64,000 nt of DNA from Rallus limicola (GCA_022605955.1 JAKCOZ010000002.1:72644783-72708782); one strand, 5' to 3'. Shown: positions 23,250-37,017, counted from the first letter of the stretch. The notes: generated by a model not told the origin, from the letters alone. Program-made: numbers and translations.

Positions 23250-26200
23250 GTGCCTTGTCACCTAAAAGCATACCGAGTCAATTCCATAATCATAACTGTC
23301 TTGCTCTTAATTTGCATTAATAATTGTCTTCCACCATTGACAAAAGAATCCTTAGAATTCATAATCCTTTAGCTCACCATGAATAAAGCTGCTCATACAG
23401 TGGGGCCAGAGGAGATGAGAGGGACAGGGTAAACTAACTAACTAACTAACTAAACAATAATAAAAAATTAAGAAAACCCAGTGCTCATTTTCTTTTCACC
23501 CACAAATGGCTTTCCATATCCATACTCTCAGCAGTGTACTGTTATGCACATGTGAACAATTTCACTCAAGGCAAAACGTTCATTTGCTACCTCGCAAAGG
23601 AGCATTTCATAGTGAAGAGTGTTTTGTATAGCACATTAAATGGCTTATTGCCCATAGATTTTCCAAGGTCCATTCAGATTTGTTTCTACCCTTTCTCTGC
23701 TCCTCCATGCATTAAGCATCATCCACAGCCAAAATAACGCTAGATTTGAGAGCCCTGTTTTGGTAAATTGCTTGGAAGTGGATCAGAGAGGCAAGGGGGA
23801 AAAAATAAATTAGTAAATGAAGCAATACTTTAAAGTTCTTATTTAAAAATCACTGGCTTTACTGATCTCATCTTATCTTTGTATTATCTAAGTCTCTCAG
23901 CTGCTGAATATTTTACAGTAGCTACTCCAGAATAGGTCCATGACTACAGCGTCAACATTGCCCTTCAGAGCAAAATCTCTGTTCTGCCAGGTTCTCTGTA
24001 TCCACTTTTCCCACTGAAATCAGTGAGCATAATGAGCCCCTGAAAATGTGTAAGCAAAACTGACAGGACAATCAGGCAGTAACACTCATCCAGCTATTAT
24101 GTATGCTGACACGGTATCAAATTTTTGTAGGCAGTAAACATTTCAAAGATAACCTTGCCCCAAAATTCATAACTACAAAATTACTGAAAGAGGAACTTAC
24201 CTGATAGGGCCTCCTAGTTTTAGTTTGTAGCACATCTTGTCATTATGAAGAAGAATTATCTAGATATAGATCCATCACTGTAGTGAACAATGGATATATT
24301 TTTATTTATGTATATGTAGACATACAAAAATACATTAGAAAGACACATCCTAAATTCCTGGAACCCCTAAAGCATAAATAGGTTATTCCTATTCCTTCTC
24401 CCAAAAAAATGATTATAACAACAAAATCTTTTTTTCTCTGAGGGGCTGGTTTTTCAATATTCAGCTGCTCATTGATGCTTGCAGAGGATACTGATACAGA
24501 AAGGTTCCTATGAGATATAATCAGAAGATTTATATTTCCAGGTTGTGCACTGCCTTAATCAAAGTAAACTTACTGGAAAGATGTCCTGAAGGTTATGTAC
24601 AATCTGAAGGTCGGTGGCCAGCAACAGCCAGGTATGATTTAGATAATAAAGTAATATAAGCTTCTTTCTATGATTACCAGCACTAGGTATATTTTGGCAT
24701 TTTAACAATGAAAATCTTCATTTAAACTGGATTTTCCTAACTAAAATATTCTGATATTTATAAAGATATTTTTATTCTAGTAGCCTTTTTTTTTTCCAGA
24801 TTAAAATATCTATATTTGTGCTGTATTTAGCAGCCAGTTATTACATCCAGAGGTATTGTACTGAATGGTCTCACATTCAGAAGTGCCATAATATTTTGGA
24901 GATAGATTCTGAATTTGGAAATGAGAAAGTTGGGGTTTTTTTCTGATAGCTTTATAAGTGAATATTTTTTTAATCTTCTTTAAAACAAATCAGTGAATTT
25001 ATACTATAAATAATGTCATTTGATTACAAAGTGACCTTTATAACTACCTGAGAATTCACATATACTGTAAATCACCAGGCATTCCAGATGAAGGAAATGT
25101 CATGAAAGTCAAACACCTAGGCTCCATGAGTTGCTACGACCCCTTACAAAAGGACTTCAAATCTTCGTTACTGTCCTCTCTCCCTAAGGAATCTCCTCTG
25201 ACTTCTGCAGAATTACAGCAAGAGCTCCAGCAAATAGGGTTTCCAGCCGGGGAGGGATCTGCAGCAAAGACAGGTTCTTCAGAGAAGGAGAAAGAGGTGC
25301 TTTTTCCTATCCACCCCCATCACTTGATAATATCCCCAGTTACTGATCATGTGCAATCACCTCAACAGAGGACCCACCATGGCATTCAGGAGAGTGTCAG
25401 AATGGTGCCAGTGAGGGTGTCCAATCCTACTTTCTAACCATATGTTGACAGGTGCCTCCTCCAGATCCAAGAGGGCTTTCAATGTGGTTCTGTTTCCTGG
25501 CGTGCCCACTGCCAGACAACTTCCTCTAGATTTGGAAACCAAGAGTTGGACTTCTGTTTTTCAAGAACTCCCTACTTACTGAGTGGAAGCATCTTTCCAG
25601 GATCTCTTCACCAGCTGACTTTCATCCCCTCATGTTCAATTCATGCTGTTTCAAAGTTCTCAGTAGTGCTGGGTATCTACGGAATATTCTTGAAGTAATA
25701 GCAAAGGTATGAGACACACTTACTTTCAACAACTTACCAGGCTTGGTGTTTAGTTTGCTTGGTTGTTGCTGGTTTGTTTGTTGTTCACGGGGTATTTTTC
25801 TTATTTTCCTGATAGCAAGTTCTGATCAATAGCAATAAAAGAAGCAGATTTCATGCTACCCAGAACTAAAACTGTAATTACTTTCTGTTATAACGGGCCA
25901 GTTTCATTTCCTATATTTTGAAAATTAGGTTTGCCCTGGAAAATGCTAGTGTCTCAGAAGAAAGAACAGTTTCATTTCCATTGGCTTATTTTCCAGGCAT
26001 TATAAAATTACCTTTCCTCTGCTGCTTCTTTAAATCCCTCTCACAGATTGATGCCGTCCTTTCATAGCAGTAAGTGACTAACTTATAAATCCCTTGGAAT
26101 CGTGTGGAGAATATTTAATTATGGAGGAGTTTTCTTGTTAATGAATGCTTTTAATTCATTATTCTGCATTTGTTTAGACACCAGCCTGGCTCACACCACT

Positions 26201-26490
26201 ACCATTATTATATACCCCCAGATACACATCTCTTCTGGTGATCGGGCATGACATAGTGAAGACAGTCCTGCGCTGGCCCCTCCCACCATTCAGCACTATC
26301 ATCACAGCACTGCCTATTTCATTGAATCAGGTCATAGCCAGCATGGGGACTGCACTTCCTAAGTCAGTGAGTTTTTTCTCAGCCACAGCATCCCTGAAAT
26401 GGCTTCCTGAACGGGGTACAGCACAGAGACTAGCCACAGATAGAGGCCAGTCGGGCAAGGTTTTAAAAGAGCCTGTCTGTTTTAAAAGAC
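23250..26490. other. Non-coding DNA, no gene recognised
   Basis: It contains an (AACT)5 microsatellite (listed separately). It also contains one slightly more GC-rich stretch at about 25100-25600 that includes an open frame of 111 codons at 25102-25437. That frame has no motif I recognise and no convincing splice sites, so it is not called a gene. Confidence 0.6.
23432..23453. repeat. (AACT)5 microsatellite
   Basis: Five perfect AACT units occupy 23432-23451, followed by AAAC. It lies about 180 bases beyond the LTR and probably arose independently. Confidence 0.9.
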
Positions 26491-26655
26491 TCTGTTCACT
26501 GGGACAGGCTGCCCAGAGAGGCTATGGACTCTCCTTCTCTGGAGACATTCACACCCACCTGGATGTGTTCCTGTGGGATTTAGTCTGGGTGATCCTGCTC
26601 TGGCAAGGATGATCTTTCAAGGTCCCTTCCAATTCCTAACATTCTGTAATTCTAA
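26491..26655 (+). mobile_element. CR1 LINE fragment, 3' terminal 165 bases
   Basis: It starts at TGGGACAGGCTGCCCAGAGAGGC (LDRLPRE/NRLPRE region of the RT C-terminus). It goes on through CTCTCCTTCTCTGGAGACATTCA and CACCTGGATG to TTTCAAGGTCCCTTCCAATTCC, ending in CATTCTGTAATTCTAAATG. The 5' end is truncated. It is similar in layout to the copy at 15637-15805. Confidence 0.93.
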
Positions 26656-27590
26656 ATGTCTGCCCCTGGAATTCCAGGGGCTGTGGAATTTTCGCATCTA
26701 ATTAACATGTGTTCCTTAAAAAAAATAAATAAAAGGGAGAGGGAGATAAAAAGGATCATAGTTTTACTGCTGCTGAGCCTTCTCTTTAATAAGATGTCTT
26801 GTATTTTATCACTCCTATTAAAATTCATTGTGTAGCATGAAGGCTTAGTGGCCCATATAAACACCGAAGTCTAAACCCATTAATTTAGAGAATAATGTCT
26901 TTGGTTGTGTTTTTGTTTGTACAAACACAGGTGTTCAGACAGAGCTGTTCTGGGCTTTTTCTCCAGTTCCCTTTAAACTAAAAAGGCCTCATTATGTCCA
27001 ATATAGTTTTTAATTATTCTCTCCTTTTGTTGTCCTGAATCCAAGCACAGGGCTTACAAACTAACAGACTAGGTACTTTATACAAGCAAATTGGTTCTGA
27101 CAATGTTTCATGACAGACACAATTCATAATAAAACCCTCAAGAAATTGTCATTAAAGAAAAAAACTGTGATCCACCTCTAGTGAAAGTAATATAGGTATA
27201 GCAGACCAAGATGGAGAGGAAAATTTTTTTACATGGCTCCGTTTTTATTTTCCATTAACCACAGCATAAAAAACACAGATATAGAAACAGAAGAGCAGTT
27301 CAGAGAATCCTCAGTCATCTACATATGAAGTTCAAGTCCATATATATACACAAGAGAGACTGGCTATAAAGGCAGCAATTTTTATATGTCATTGTTTCTG
27401 CAATATCATCAAGGTTGCCACAGATGCTTTCTGCTCTTATTAACTAGACTGCCATTGCTTACTTAGTCTAACAACATATCCAACAACAATTTTTTTCAAT
27501 CTTTAACAACATCTTTACTTACCCAAGGAAAAGTTTCAGGGTGCAAACACAACTGGAAAAAAATAAGGAAATGAGAAGAGACAAATTGTT
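26656..27590. other. Unique AT-rich non-coding DNA, no gene recognised
   Basis: No exon, RNA gene or repeat family was seen; there are only short A- and T-rich stretches. Confidence 0.7.
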
Positions 27591-27689
27591 TCATAGAATC
27601 ACTTGGGTTGGAAGAGACCTTTAACATCGTCAAGTCCAACCACAGCCTAACCCTGCCTAGTCCACCTCTAGACCATGTCCTCAAGCACA
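27591..27689 (-). mobile_element. CR1 LINE fragment, extreme 3' end
   Basis: About 100 bases: TCATAGAATCACTTGGGTTGGAAGAGACC, then TTTAACATCGTCAAGTCCAACC and a block ending CTAGACCATGTCCTCAAGCAC. This is the antisense of the last part of a CR1 3' UTR. The AACATCGTCAAGTCC wording resembles that in the copy at 62743 (AAGTTCATCAAGTCC) rather than the copy at 37018. It is strongly 5'-truncated. Confidence 0.92.
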
Positions 27690-30600
27690 ATAAAATATTT
27701 GGTTTACATCACGTTTTCTGAAGTCTTTTAATACTGTAAAAAGTCAACAAGGATTGAATTCATTCACAAATCAAAAAATACCTTAAAACTAAGTCATTGA
27801 TGATTTATGACCTATCTCAAGCAGCCAAGACCTGAAATGTTATTATTCCTTTTCTAAAAATAAATTATACTACCTTAACCAAGGGCCTGTACATCCTGAT
27901 CTGTCAGCAGCAATCCACACATGAGCTACTCTCCTCAGGTGCAAGTCCCCACCAGGCCAGCTGTATACCCAATTCCCCAAAGCTAGAGCTGGTTTTAAGC
28001 ACATACCCTGCAGTGGCTTGGTAGCATCTACAGAAACCCTGAGTGGAGAAAACATACTACCTTTCATGCTCTGCTGTGGCTCTTTCCCCAACGTCTGTTC
28101 AGCTTTTGCCTATCACCCAGCTCATGCTAAGGCCTGATGTATGCTGGGAACCATGCCATTAGGTGGAAATGAGGGCAACACATAGGCATGATGTGGGGGC
28201 CAGAAAGAGATTCTTATGAAGACATTATCACCTGCAGCTTGCTGCCTCCCACAGCCATCAGCCTTACATATTGACTGTCTGGCACTTTAGAATCCACTAA
28301 CTCAGGAAAATAGCAGAGACCAAACTTCCAAGTTGGAATGTAGAAACATATAATTTACTCAAAAACAACCAAAAAACAAGGTTTTCGAGATGGATCCTGA
28401 GCTGCAGAAGCTTTTGTACCTCTCAGTGTGATATAGCGGATTCTACAGTATGACAGAGGAGGAAGGACCATCACTCTCACTTTTGACTCGGTAACTTATT
28501 TTACTCACAGGTGCACAAGTTACAAATCACGAGTTTGTCGCGCTATGAACAACTGAAAAGTCCCTGACTGCTTGGTAGCAACCAAAAACATCAGGGTGTT
28601 ATCAGCACCACTCTCATCCTAACTCCCAAGCACAGCATTCCACCAGCTGCTAAAGAGGAAATTAACTCTATCCTAAATGAAACCAGAACAGATTAGAGAA
28701 TTTGTGAGTAAGAAACTTTAAAATTTAATTGGTGACTTAGTGGATTCATGTGTCAGCCATTTTTTGGTTTTTATGGTTTTTTCTAAAGAATCCATAAAAT
28801 AAAGTTTGATTTACAGAGCACATTGTCCTGTAAATTTCAGAGGCCCAAACAGACCATGACTCCTGACTTCACAAGGATTTTCTTGAGGGTTAACTCAAAA
28901 TTGGATTTGCTTGAGAGTTAACATGAATTCAGATACCTTCTGTGTTCTGGCTCTGGACTGAGACCAGACAAGAGGTGGTTGTCAACCGCTGATCACCAGC
29001 CAAGTGACCATCAGCACAGAGGTAAGTTTGGGGCATCAGAGGCATCTGTACCTGTGACATCGTACCTGGAAGCATGATCTCTGTTGTCTTTGTCCCTGGA
29101 GAGTCTCAGAAGTGAAGAGAGCGTTACAGGCAAGTGTGCATCACTGGCAGGGGCTGATCTACCTTCCAGCACATACACCAGCACACAAAGCACTTCCCAA
29201 ATAACAACAGTTTTGCTTATTAAACCAAATGTGGATGTCATTTTGAGTAGCAGTCCCTCTAGCCAGTTGAAGCATTGTTCAACCCCAACAGATATAAAAG
29301 GTCCAATCCTAATTCAGGAATGCAGCATGTCAAGTTAATGATATTTTTGCTGCGTCATCATAATTTAGGAACATTCCCCAAAGCACTATTCTGTAGATCT
29401 TAAAATAAAAGGACTCCCTTGCTCTCTGACACTGCAACAATGAAAGCTGAAAATCCCTTTAATGTGCCAGCGAAGTAGCTGGCAGGGTATTCCCTGTAAA
29501 AGCATCTAATTAGGAGATCTATTAAATCATGAACAGTATTGATGAAGTGAAAGGAAAAATGTTAGTCACTATTCTTGTAATAGAGGAATAGACAACACCA
29601 GACAAAATCATTGTACATACAGTTTAAAAGTAGGAAAATCTGTTTGCATAGCATTTTTTTTTTAAATTCTTTGAACAAGGATGCTTTGAAATAGAGTTTA
29701 TAAATAAGCCTTCCAATGTATTAAACTCCAAGATGTGACTACAACCTCCATTTCAGGAAGTTTCTAAACTGTGAAGCATTAGAACCTGGAGGAGCTGTCA
29801 CTCTATACTTCTGTTCTGATGCTCTTCCCTTGAGTATCTGATGCTGTCTGTCTACTGCCAGACACATGACATTTGCTGCATGACCTTGTAGTCTGAATCA
29901 TTACAGCCTTTCTTATGATGTTAGCACCCAGAAGTTCCAGCAATCACCTTGCCATTTTACTTTCCCAATTCCCTCTGTGTGTCTCTCCCATGAGCACAGA
30001 CACACAGCACCACCAGATTTTGGTCAGGTTCCAGGGAGTACCAGGAGATGCATCTTCCACAGTGGCTCATTGCAAAATGAGCATGAATTAAACTAAAGGG
30101 TGTCTCTATCTGTTTAAAACCTCTGTAAGTAGTACACTTGCCAGGGTGCAGCTCCAGAATACACATACTGTCTCCACAGAAGGGCAAACATATCGACAAA
30201 GCCTAGTAAAATGTTAAGAGAGAGAATCTTCCATGATAATTCTTTATAAAGCTTTTAAAAAACTTTATAAACTTCTCCCCTGTGATGTGTGCTCCTTCTT
30301 TTTTAAAGGCACACAATTTAACAGTTGTCACAAGTAAAAATAAATTGTGGGGCAATTCATTGGGAAATTTTAGCAGGTAAACATTATGACTACCCTTGGC
30401 AGCATATTTTTCATTTATATTTTCATTTTATGAAACCTGAAAGGTATGTTTTTCACTCTTTTGAATTAATTGTTCCCAGTTCAGCTGTAGGAAGTCTATG
30501 TTTTGTACATTTAAAACTTTACATTTTTTAAAGAATGCCTTTAGCTACTGTTACGTTGCCATAACACAGCTTCTGTGACATTTTGAAAAGAGAATCCCTG

Positions 30601-31251
30601 AAATTGAGGAAGACATAAAGCACATATTATTTTGAATGTAAGGTTGCAATAAAATAATCCCAGCAAAGTCCTTTGTTACCAAAATTGCTTTGCTTCCTAT
30701 TTACTACATTCATTCACAGTAATTTTGGAACAGCAGAAAGATGAAAACTCAACAAATCAAATATGCCCCAAAAAATAAAATAAGAAATAAAAGATTTCTG
30801 GAGTTTCTTATGAGTCAGCTCAGGCTGTCCTGGGACCTTTAGAGTGTGATTTAACCAGAAAGACAAAGCAAACACAAAAAAACCCCACCAAACCCAGGAA
30901 TTTTCCTCAGAGGAGATGAAATTTCTTAGTCATCCTAAACCTATTAACTGTGTTTTTCACATTCGTGTAATATTTCTTTCCACTCCTTTTCTTGGCCTGG
31001 CACTACAGGAATTCTATAATGATGAAAGTTATTTCTTTCCACAGAAAGATGAAAGTTATTATTTAAAAAAAAAAAGGAGAGAGGAAAGAGAAGGAAGAGA
31101 AACTTAGCAGGCATTTTTGGAATCACATACTGATTAACAAGGAAAGTAAGACAGAAGCAGGTTTAGATTTTACATGAACAAGCAGGAGCAGTAATTTTTC
31201 AGTAGATTCAGTACATTATCATCAAGCATATAAAATACATCATTAATCTTA
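27690..31251. other. Unique non-coding DNA, no gene recognised
   Basis: About 3.5 kb without recognisable exons. Overlapping short frames on both strands at 29011-29338 have no motif. A perfect 10-base palindrome CTTTATAAAG at 30242-30251 is followed by a second CTTTATAAA, and an imperfect 27-base-spaced repeat lies at 31021-31060; both are small. Confidence 0.65.
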
Positions 31252-31359
31252 ACAGAATCATAGGATGGGTGAGTTTTGAAGGGACCTCTGAGGTCACTTG
31301 GTCCAACCCTGCTGCTCAAGCAGGGCCACCTAGAACAAGCTGCCCAGGACCATGTCCAA
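31252..31359 (-). mobile_element. CR1 LINE fragment, extreme 3' end
   Basis: ACAGAATCATAGGATGGGTGAGTTTTGAAGGGACCTCTGAGGTCA is followed by TTGGTCCAACCC, CAAGCAGGGCCACCTAGA and GCTGCCCAGGACCATGTCCA. This is antisense to the last ~108 bases of a CR1. The sub-family with CAAGCAGGGCCACCTAGAGC differs from the other copies here. It is a truncated, non-coding copy. Confidence 0.92.
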
Positions 31360-34300
31360 TAACATGCATCAGAAAAAAAATTCTATCCAGCTTTATCTTG
31401 GAGCCAGCAAGCAGTGATGCTCCATTAAGAACTGGGCTTAAAACCTCATCAAAAAGGTTCCATAGATCATATACACACATGTAATTGTACAGAAAATATT
31501 TTACAGTCTGATTTTACTTTTTATAAGATGGTCAAGAAACTAACATGTAGAAAAGTGTTACATTCAAAGAATATTGAATGTGCCCTTATCCTCTCTGTGT
31601 TTAAGAAACTCCAGGTTTGTATTTGTCTGAGCACTTGCAGCTATACTTTCTCATGGCACAAGGAGTTTATAATTATATGATTAAGTATTTTACCACAGGA
31701 TCTCATGTCATTACTGCACTCAGTGGATAGAGTCAGAATAAAAGTTAAAAGCACAATCAAAAAACTAATATGTCTTCATTTTCAAGTAATTGGCTTTAAA
31801 ACCCAAATAATGTTGCCTAAACATATTTTCCATTTATAAATAGACATGAATAATTTAAGAATTACAAATTAAGGTGCCTGACACTTAAAAATCTGCTGAT
31901 TTGGAACATGTCGACTGTGACACTTCAGAAAACTGCTAAATCAGAATCTCTCTCCCATTCTCTACTGTCTGTAGCTATTTAGTCTTGATCAGAGCTTGAT
32001 CTGGATATTCATAGAGTGTGGTGCAGAAGGATGTTGCTTTTTGCTTGCTGTGTCGTACTCCATGTTCCTCCCCCATTAGTATGGAGAGGATTTACACACA
32101 GAGAACTATCACATAAGCTAATCACTCTTTCTCACCAACACAGCCTTTTCAGACGTGGCCAGATCAGGTTTGCTGAAGACAAAATGGCTTGACAAGAGTA
32201 AATATGTAACCAAGAACTGTAAGTGAAAGGCATCTTAAGAAAAAAAAAAAGCATGCATTCAGGCACGTATACGAAGCCAAGAGAAAACAGTATCACATTG
32301 GTTTAGAAACAAATTTGCCTTCACAAAATAAAATTATAATAATTTCCTAAAATTAATACATAACATTAAAAATACTGATGAGGATATAAAACTCCCTGCC
32401 TGACCTTTTCATAAGATTTAATGTCTCAGTTTGGCTGTGCATAAACTACTCCATATTGTGGCTTGAATTTAAAATGTCCTTAGGCTGAAGTGCCTAATGA
32501 GCAGACACAAAGGCCTGATGGATTCATGAAAGACAAGCCAGAACAGATGTGTAATTTTTGTAGGTTTGGGAGCTGTCATTTTATTCTTTTGCATTTGCCT
32601 CATATACCTACAAGACAAGAATGCTCTAAAATAGAAAAGCATTTCTCTTGACCAGTATTTTATAACTCAACAGAATATGCCTAACTTTCTTTACACAGAG
32701 GAGGTGCATGATGATGGAGAACTTACTTGATGTAGAAGTAGTCAGTTGGTAATATTAGAAGCTATGACCCAATTAAACAGTTTGCTTTGAAAAGTTTTGT
32801 CAACTGGAGGCATGAATTTCTGCATCACAATGGGGAATAGTAATGACCATTGTCAAAGGATAAAGCTCTGACAAAAGTATTTTCAACAAGTCTCTCAAAT
32901 CTATCTAAAGCTATTAGTTAGACAGTGTATCCATGAAAAGCCCTAGGCAGTAATTCTTTTGACTTCTTTATCATACATCCACAGGCCATCCCTCTTTGAC
33001 AGTCTATAAGGGTTCAGTTCCTACATAGGCTGCTAGGTATTAAAAACACAGAAAGGTTGATTCCTAATTTCTTAAAATTAAAGGATGCTAAAAACCCACC
33101 CTTTGGGGTCTATGGCATCAGCCACAAGTACAAGCCAGTCTTTCAATTTTTTGTAAAATGCATTACTTACCTGAGTTTCATATCTCAATATTTTCAGTGT
33201 TCATCAATAGACAATTGTTAGCCTGAAGTATTTGAAAAGATGTGCTGCAGGGTGTCAGGCATCCTCAGACTTTGGCAAGCATTTTTCCTCAGGTTGTTTT
33301 GATGTGGTATAGTCTCTTCTTGCTACAGTTCAGAAGTCTCAACAAGTTAGTCTTGGGGAAAGAATCATTTGTTTCACTGTTCTACTTTGGCTTCTACTTT
33401 TGGCTCTGTTTCATTGCTTTTCACTGTTTAGCTGTTTGGTTAGACAGATTGTTGTGGGGACCAATTTCTCCTTCCCTTTTCTCTTGTAAATCCTGATCTT
33501 GCTAGTGACAGTCTGCGTGGGGGCAGCCCCTCAGTTCATTATGAACGCTGCAATTCTATCAGAGTCAAGCATCCTCATTAATATCTTGGTACTGTCAGAG
33601 TGATGGGCTTCTCCAGGACAAACGCAGGTTGAATAAATTCTAAAAGTCATATCCACTGACTACTATGATTTTGTATGCTGGAGGGATGCACAGCATGCTG
33701 TCCAAAATCTTTTAGTTTAGTCTTCACCAGTATATAAAGACTACCCTCTGGGAAATCGTTTTTAACTGAATCCACCACTTTGTGGAATTCAGCATCAACT
33801 TAATAGCAGCTGGTTTAGGAAGTGACACAATAGACCAGCTAAGAAACATGTGTGGACACAGACTGAAAAAAACCCAGAATTATCTTTCCATTTGCCTTTC
33901 CTCAGCAAAGTTTCTTTGAATATAAAGTCGAAGATGTTCATTCTCACCCTCATATGTAGCTATTTTGGCCAACACCTAGTAGCATGTAAATACTCCTGAT
34001 TTGTGATGTTACTATTTCCTTCTTCTCCATACTCTCTCTCTTGCATACAAATACACATGCTTAACATGGTACCATTGTAATGATTTGATGCTAAATTGTG
34101 TTAGTAAGGTGCACGTGGTGCGTATATTTCATATAAACGTGAGATGATGAGTACCACACAAGGCTAAATCACTAAGTCACAAGAGACTGACAATTCATGA
34201 CTGTGCAGGGTTACATGCTTGAAGTCCTAAGGCAGAAGACAGTAGAATATAACAATAATAAACAAGCTTTATAGAAATCTTATATTTACATATTATTTTC

Positions 34301-34967
34301 TAGATTATGTGTAAGTATAATCATAAAAGTAATATATAATATGCAAATCTTACATGGTGCATATTTCAAGCTTAAGTTGATGAAATTATTAACATTATGA
34401 TAAAATACATTTTAATACTATAAATGGGATTTTTTTTTTTAAATCCAATTCTACAGTTCTGTTATTATAAGAATTCAGGTTCAATAACTGTTGCATTTAT
34501 CCAGCCAAAATAAACCTATCTCACTAGAGATTTCAAATTTTCCATCAAGTGAAATTGGAGGCATCAGTATAATCTTCTGTGATACTTATCTAAGTACTGT
34601 TATACTCTGTTCTAAATGACCTTTAAAGCTGGGAAAAAAATCAAATTCAGTGTTAAATGCCTTTTCTAGATGGGCTGTGAACCATTGCTCACCACACAAA
34701 TAGGTTTTCATTTACCTATTGACAAAATATCTTTCCTCTCTTTCATCATCACTTTCATTTACTAAATATATCAAAGAGTGTAATATAGTATGTGCCCGGT
34801 CAGAAGCATTTTTTCTGTATGATCATAATGACTGATTCTGCTTAGTCAGAGTTGAAAATGAAAGCTATTGCAGAGCAAAAGGAATACAGGTCATGAACAC
34901 ATGAACCGTGGTATGGGCAAATACGCTTCAATACTGAAGGAAAACAAGGACACCAATTACCTTCTGT
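31360..34967. other. Unique AT-rich non-coding DNA, no gene recognised
   Basis: About 3.6 kb. A frame of 84 codons at 33242-33496 is rich in hydrophobic residues because of its T-rich sequence; it has no family resemblance that I can see. No repeat family is recognised. Confidence 0.65.
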
Positions 34968-35470
34968 TTCAGTCACTGGAGTATTGTGTCCAGTTCTGGG
35001 CTCCCTGGTTTAAAAAAGACAGGGATCTCCTGGAGAGAGTACAGAGGAGGCTACGAAGATGATTATGGGCCTGGAACATCTCCCCTGTGAGGAAAGGCTG
35101 AGTGAGCTGGGGCTGTTCATCCTGGAGAAAGGAAGACTTTATTAATGTTTGTAAATATCTTAAGTATGAGACACAGTGGGAAATGGCCAGCCCCTTTTCA
35201 GTGTCTGTGGGGACAGGACAAGGGGCAATGGCTGCAAGTTGGAGCACAGGAAGTTCTGCACCAACATGGGGAAGAACTTTCCCCAGTGAGGGTGAGGGAG
35301 CCCTGGGACAGGCTGCCCAGGGGGGTGTGGAGTCTCCTGCTCTTGAGAGATTCCAGCCCTGTCTGGACGCCAACCTGTGCAATATGAGCTGGGGAGCTGC
35401 TTTGGCAGGGGGTTGGACCCGATGATCTCTTGAGGTCCCTTCCAACCCCTGTGATTCTGATTCTGTGATT
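34968..35470 (+). mobile_element. CR1 LINE fragment, about 500 bases of 3' end
   Basis: It starts in the RT thumb (LEYCVQFWAP, then [13 protein letters not shown]), passes through [17 protein letters not shown] with a stop in the first codons after the ARG block, and continues to TGACAGGACAAGGGGCAATGG-like sequence. It then runs through CTGGGACAGGCTGCCCAGG and GGGGGTTGGACCCGATGATCTC to GGTCCCTTCCAACCC and the GATTCTGATTCTGTGATTC tail. Compared with the family layout, a small deletion sits after the GGAGAAAGGAAGACT block near 35140. Several stops and shifts make it non-coding. Confidence 0.95.
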
Positions 35471-37017
35471 CACATGTTTTCCTCTAAAAGCTGCTAAGTC
35501 AATGGTGGAATAGGATGATGACAGCAGGTTTGCATTGCATTGCCAGTCAAAAGAAAAAAACTTCTCATTTAATATCACTATGATAAATCAATGTTTTGGT
35601 CATATATGTGCCCACAGAAGAAATCTGAAGCAAATAAATTTGCTATTGTATTACAAAAACACAGGCATCCCAGAGTAATGGGAGGATTGAAAAACAGCTT
35701 TGACAGATGGAAACCCAACTCAGCTGCTGTAAAAATGCTTAATCTTGCTGAGGTGTGGGTTTTTTCTTCTTCTACTATTATTACTGGTCTAAGAAACACA
35801 GAGCATTGAATAGGTGTAGTTTTAATGACTTTTACAGCGATATAAATTTATATGAAATGTATTAAAAGGAAAAAGTTCACTCTGCTACTGAAGAGTTCCA
35901 TTAAAATATATTTGCTTTTCATAACTTTAGATAAAAAAATCTTTATAGGTTTTCTATCATTATTCTTGTACTGCATTGTACATTTCTTTGAGTCTCTTTA
36001 ATTCTAAGATTGATGTACATCATTCCACATCTAAGATTGATGTACCTCATTCCACTATTACAGGTCACAAACACATCTTTTTCCTGGCAATTTTAAACCA
36101 AATACACATCTTTTTTCTGTGTGATAACTGTCTGTATTTTGAAATAGCATTTTCTCCTTTAAATTAGCTGATGATGCATAAGGTACAAAGTGATTAGCAT
36201 AATTAATTAACCAGACATGAGTCCCCACCAGACTTTATGCTTTACGAGAAGAAAAATACTTCCAATGCAATTTTGAATTTCAGTGACAGGTAACACATAG
36301 TCTTGCAGAGATATCTTTAGAGGTTTGTAGTATTTCAGCTAACAATTGATGATCAGTTTAGTTAAGATATTTAGGCATCACATCGAATCATTATTCAATT
36401 TTTCTGCACAAGTGCAGAAAAAAATTCCAACCCAGTCTGATTCATACAAATTTATCAGAAAATAACAAGCCCACATATGTTCTTAGCCTGCACTATAAAC
36501 ATAGGAAAAATTAAAATACCCCACAAAAAATCAGGACCTTTATTTTCCAATCCACATTCGTGGGCCCCATTTATGCGATGCTTCTAGAGAACCCCTGTAG
36601 AGACCCACAGCATTAAAAATTCAGCAGACTCGGTGAGCACATTGCTTCCAAACCTGAATGCAGCCTGACCTGTGCTCAGCTTGGGGGTGCTGCAAAATGT
36701 GGCAAGAATTTAACAAGCCTTTCCAAGAGGATGTACAAGGCTGTTAAAGCCTGAAATATTTCATTTATATTCTGCAAGCACGCAAAACTCCCCAACCGTA
36801 GGCACTTTGTACAGATACTACCAACTATTGGCAAGATCACCAGGCAATTTTAGTGAGGCCCAAGCATTTATCACTAGATATTTCTTTTCAGTGTGGGATC
36901 CACTGAAAAAACGTCACCTGGGGATGCATTTTGTACTTCTCTCACAGTTGAAACCAGAAGGGATGTGCTATAAGTACTCTCTGAAAGCACAAGGGAGTGA
37001 TTAGAAATACAGGATTT
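35471..37017. other. Unique AT-rich non-coding DNA, no gene recognised
   Basis: No exon or repeat family was recognised, apart from the 27-base tandem duplication at 36003-36056 listed separately. Confidence 0.7.
36003..36056. repeat. 27-bp tandem duplication, two copies
   Basis: Units at 36003-36029 and 36030-36056 both begin TCTAAGATTGATGTAC and differ at two positions (A/C at the 17th base, A/T at the last). A recent local slippage duplication explains it. Confidence 0.9.

Noticed and set aside
33242..33496. Hydrophobic 84-codon frame that could look like membrane segments
   Set aside because: Hydrophobicity follows from T-rich sequence; there is no family resemblance and no supporting splice or regulatory context.
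35102..35425. 107-codon frame and overlapping frames in the CR1 at 34968-35470
   Set aside because: These are out-of-phase translations of CR1 3' sequence, not separate genes.
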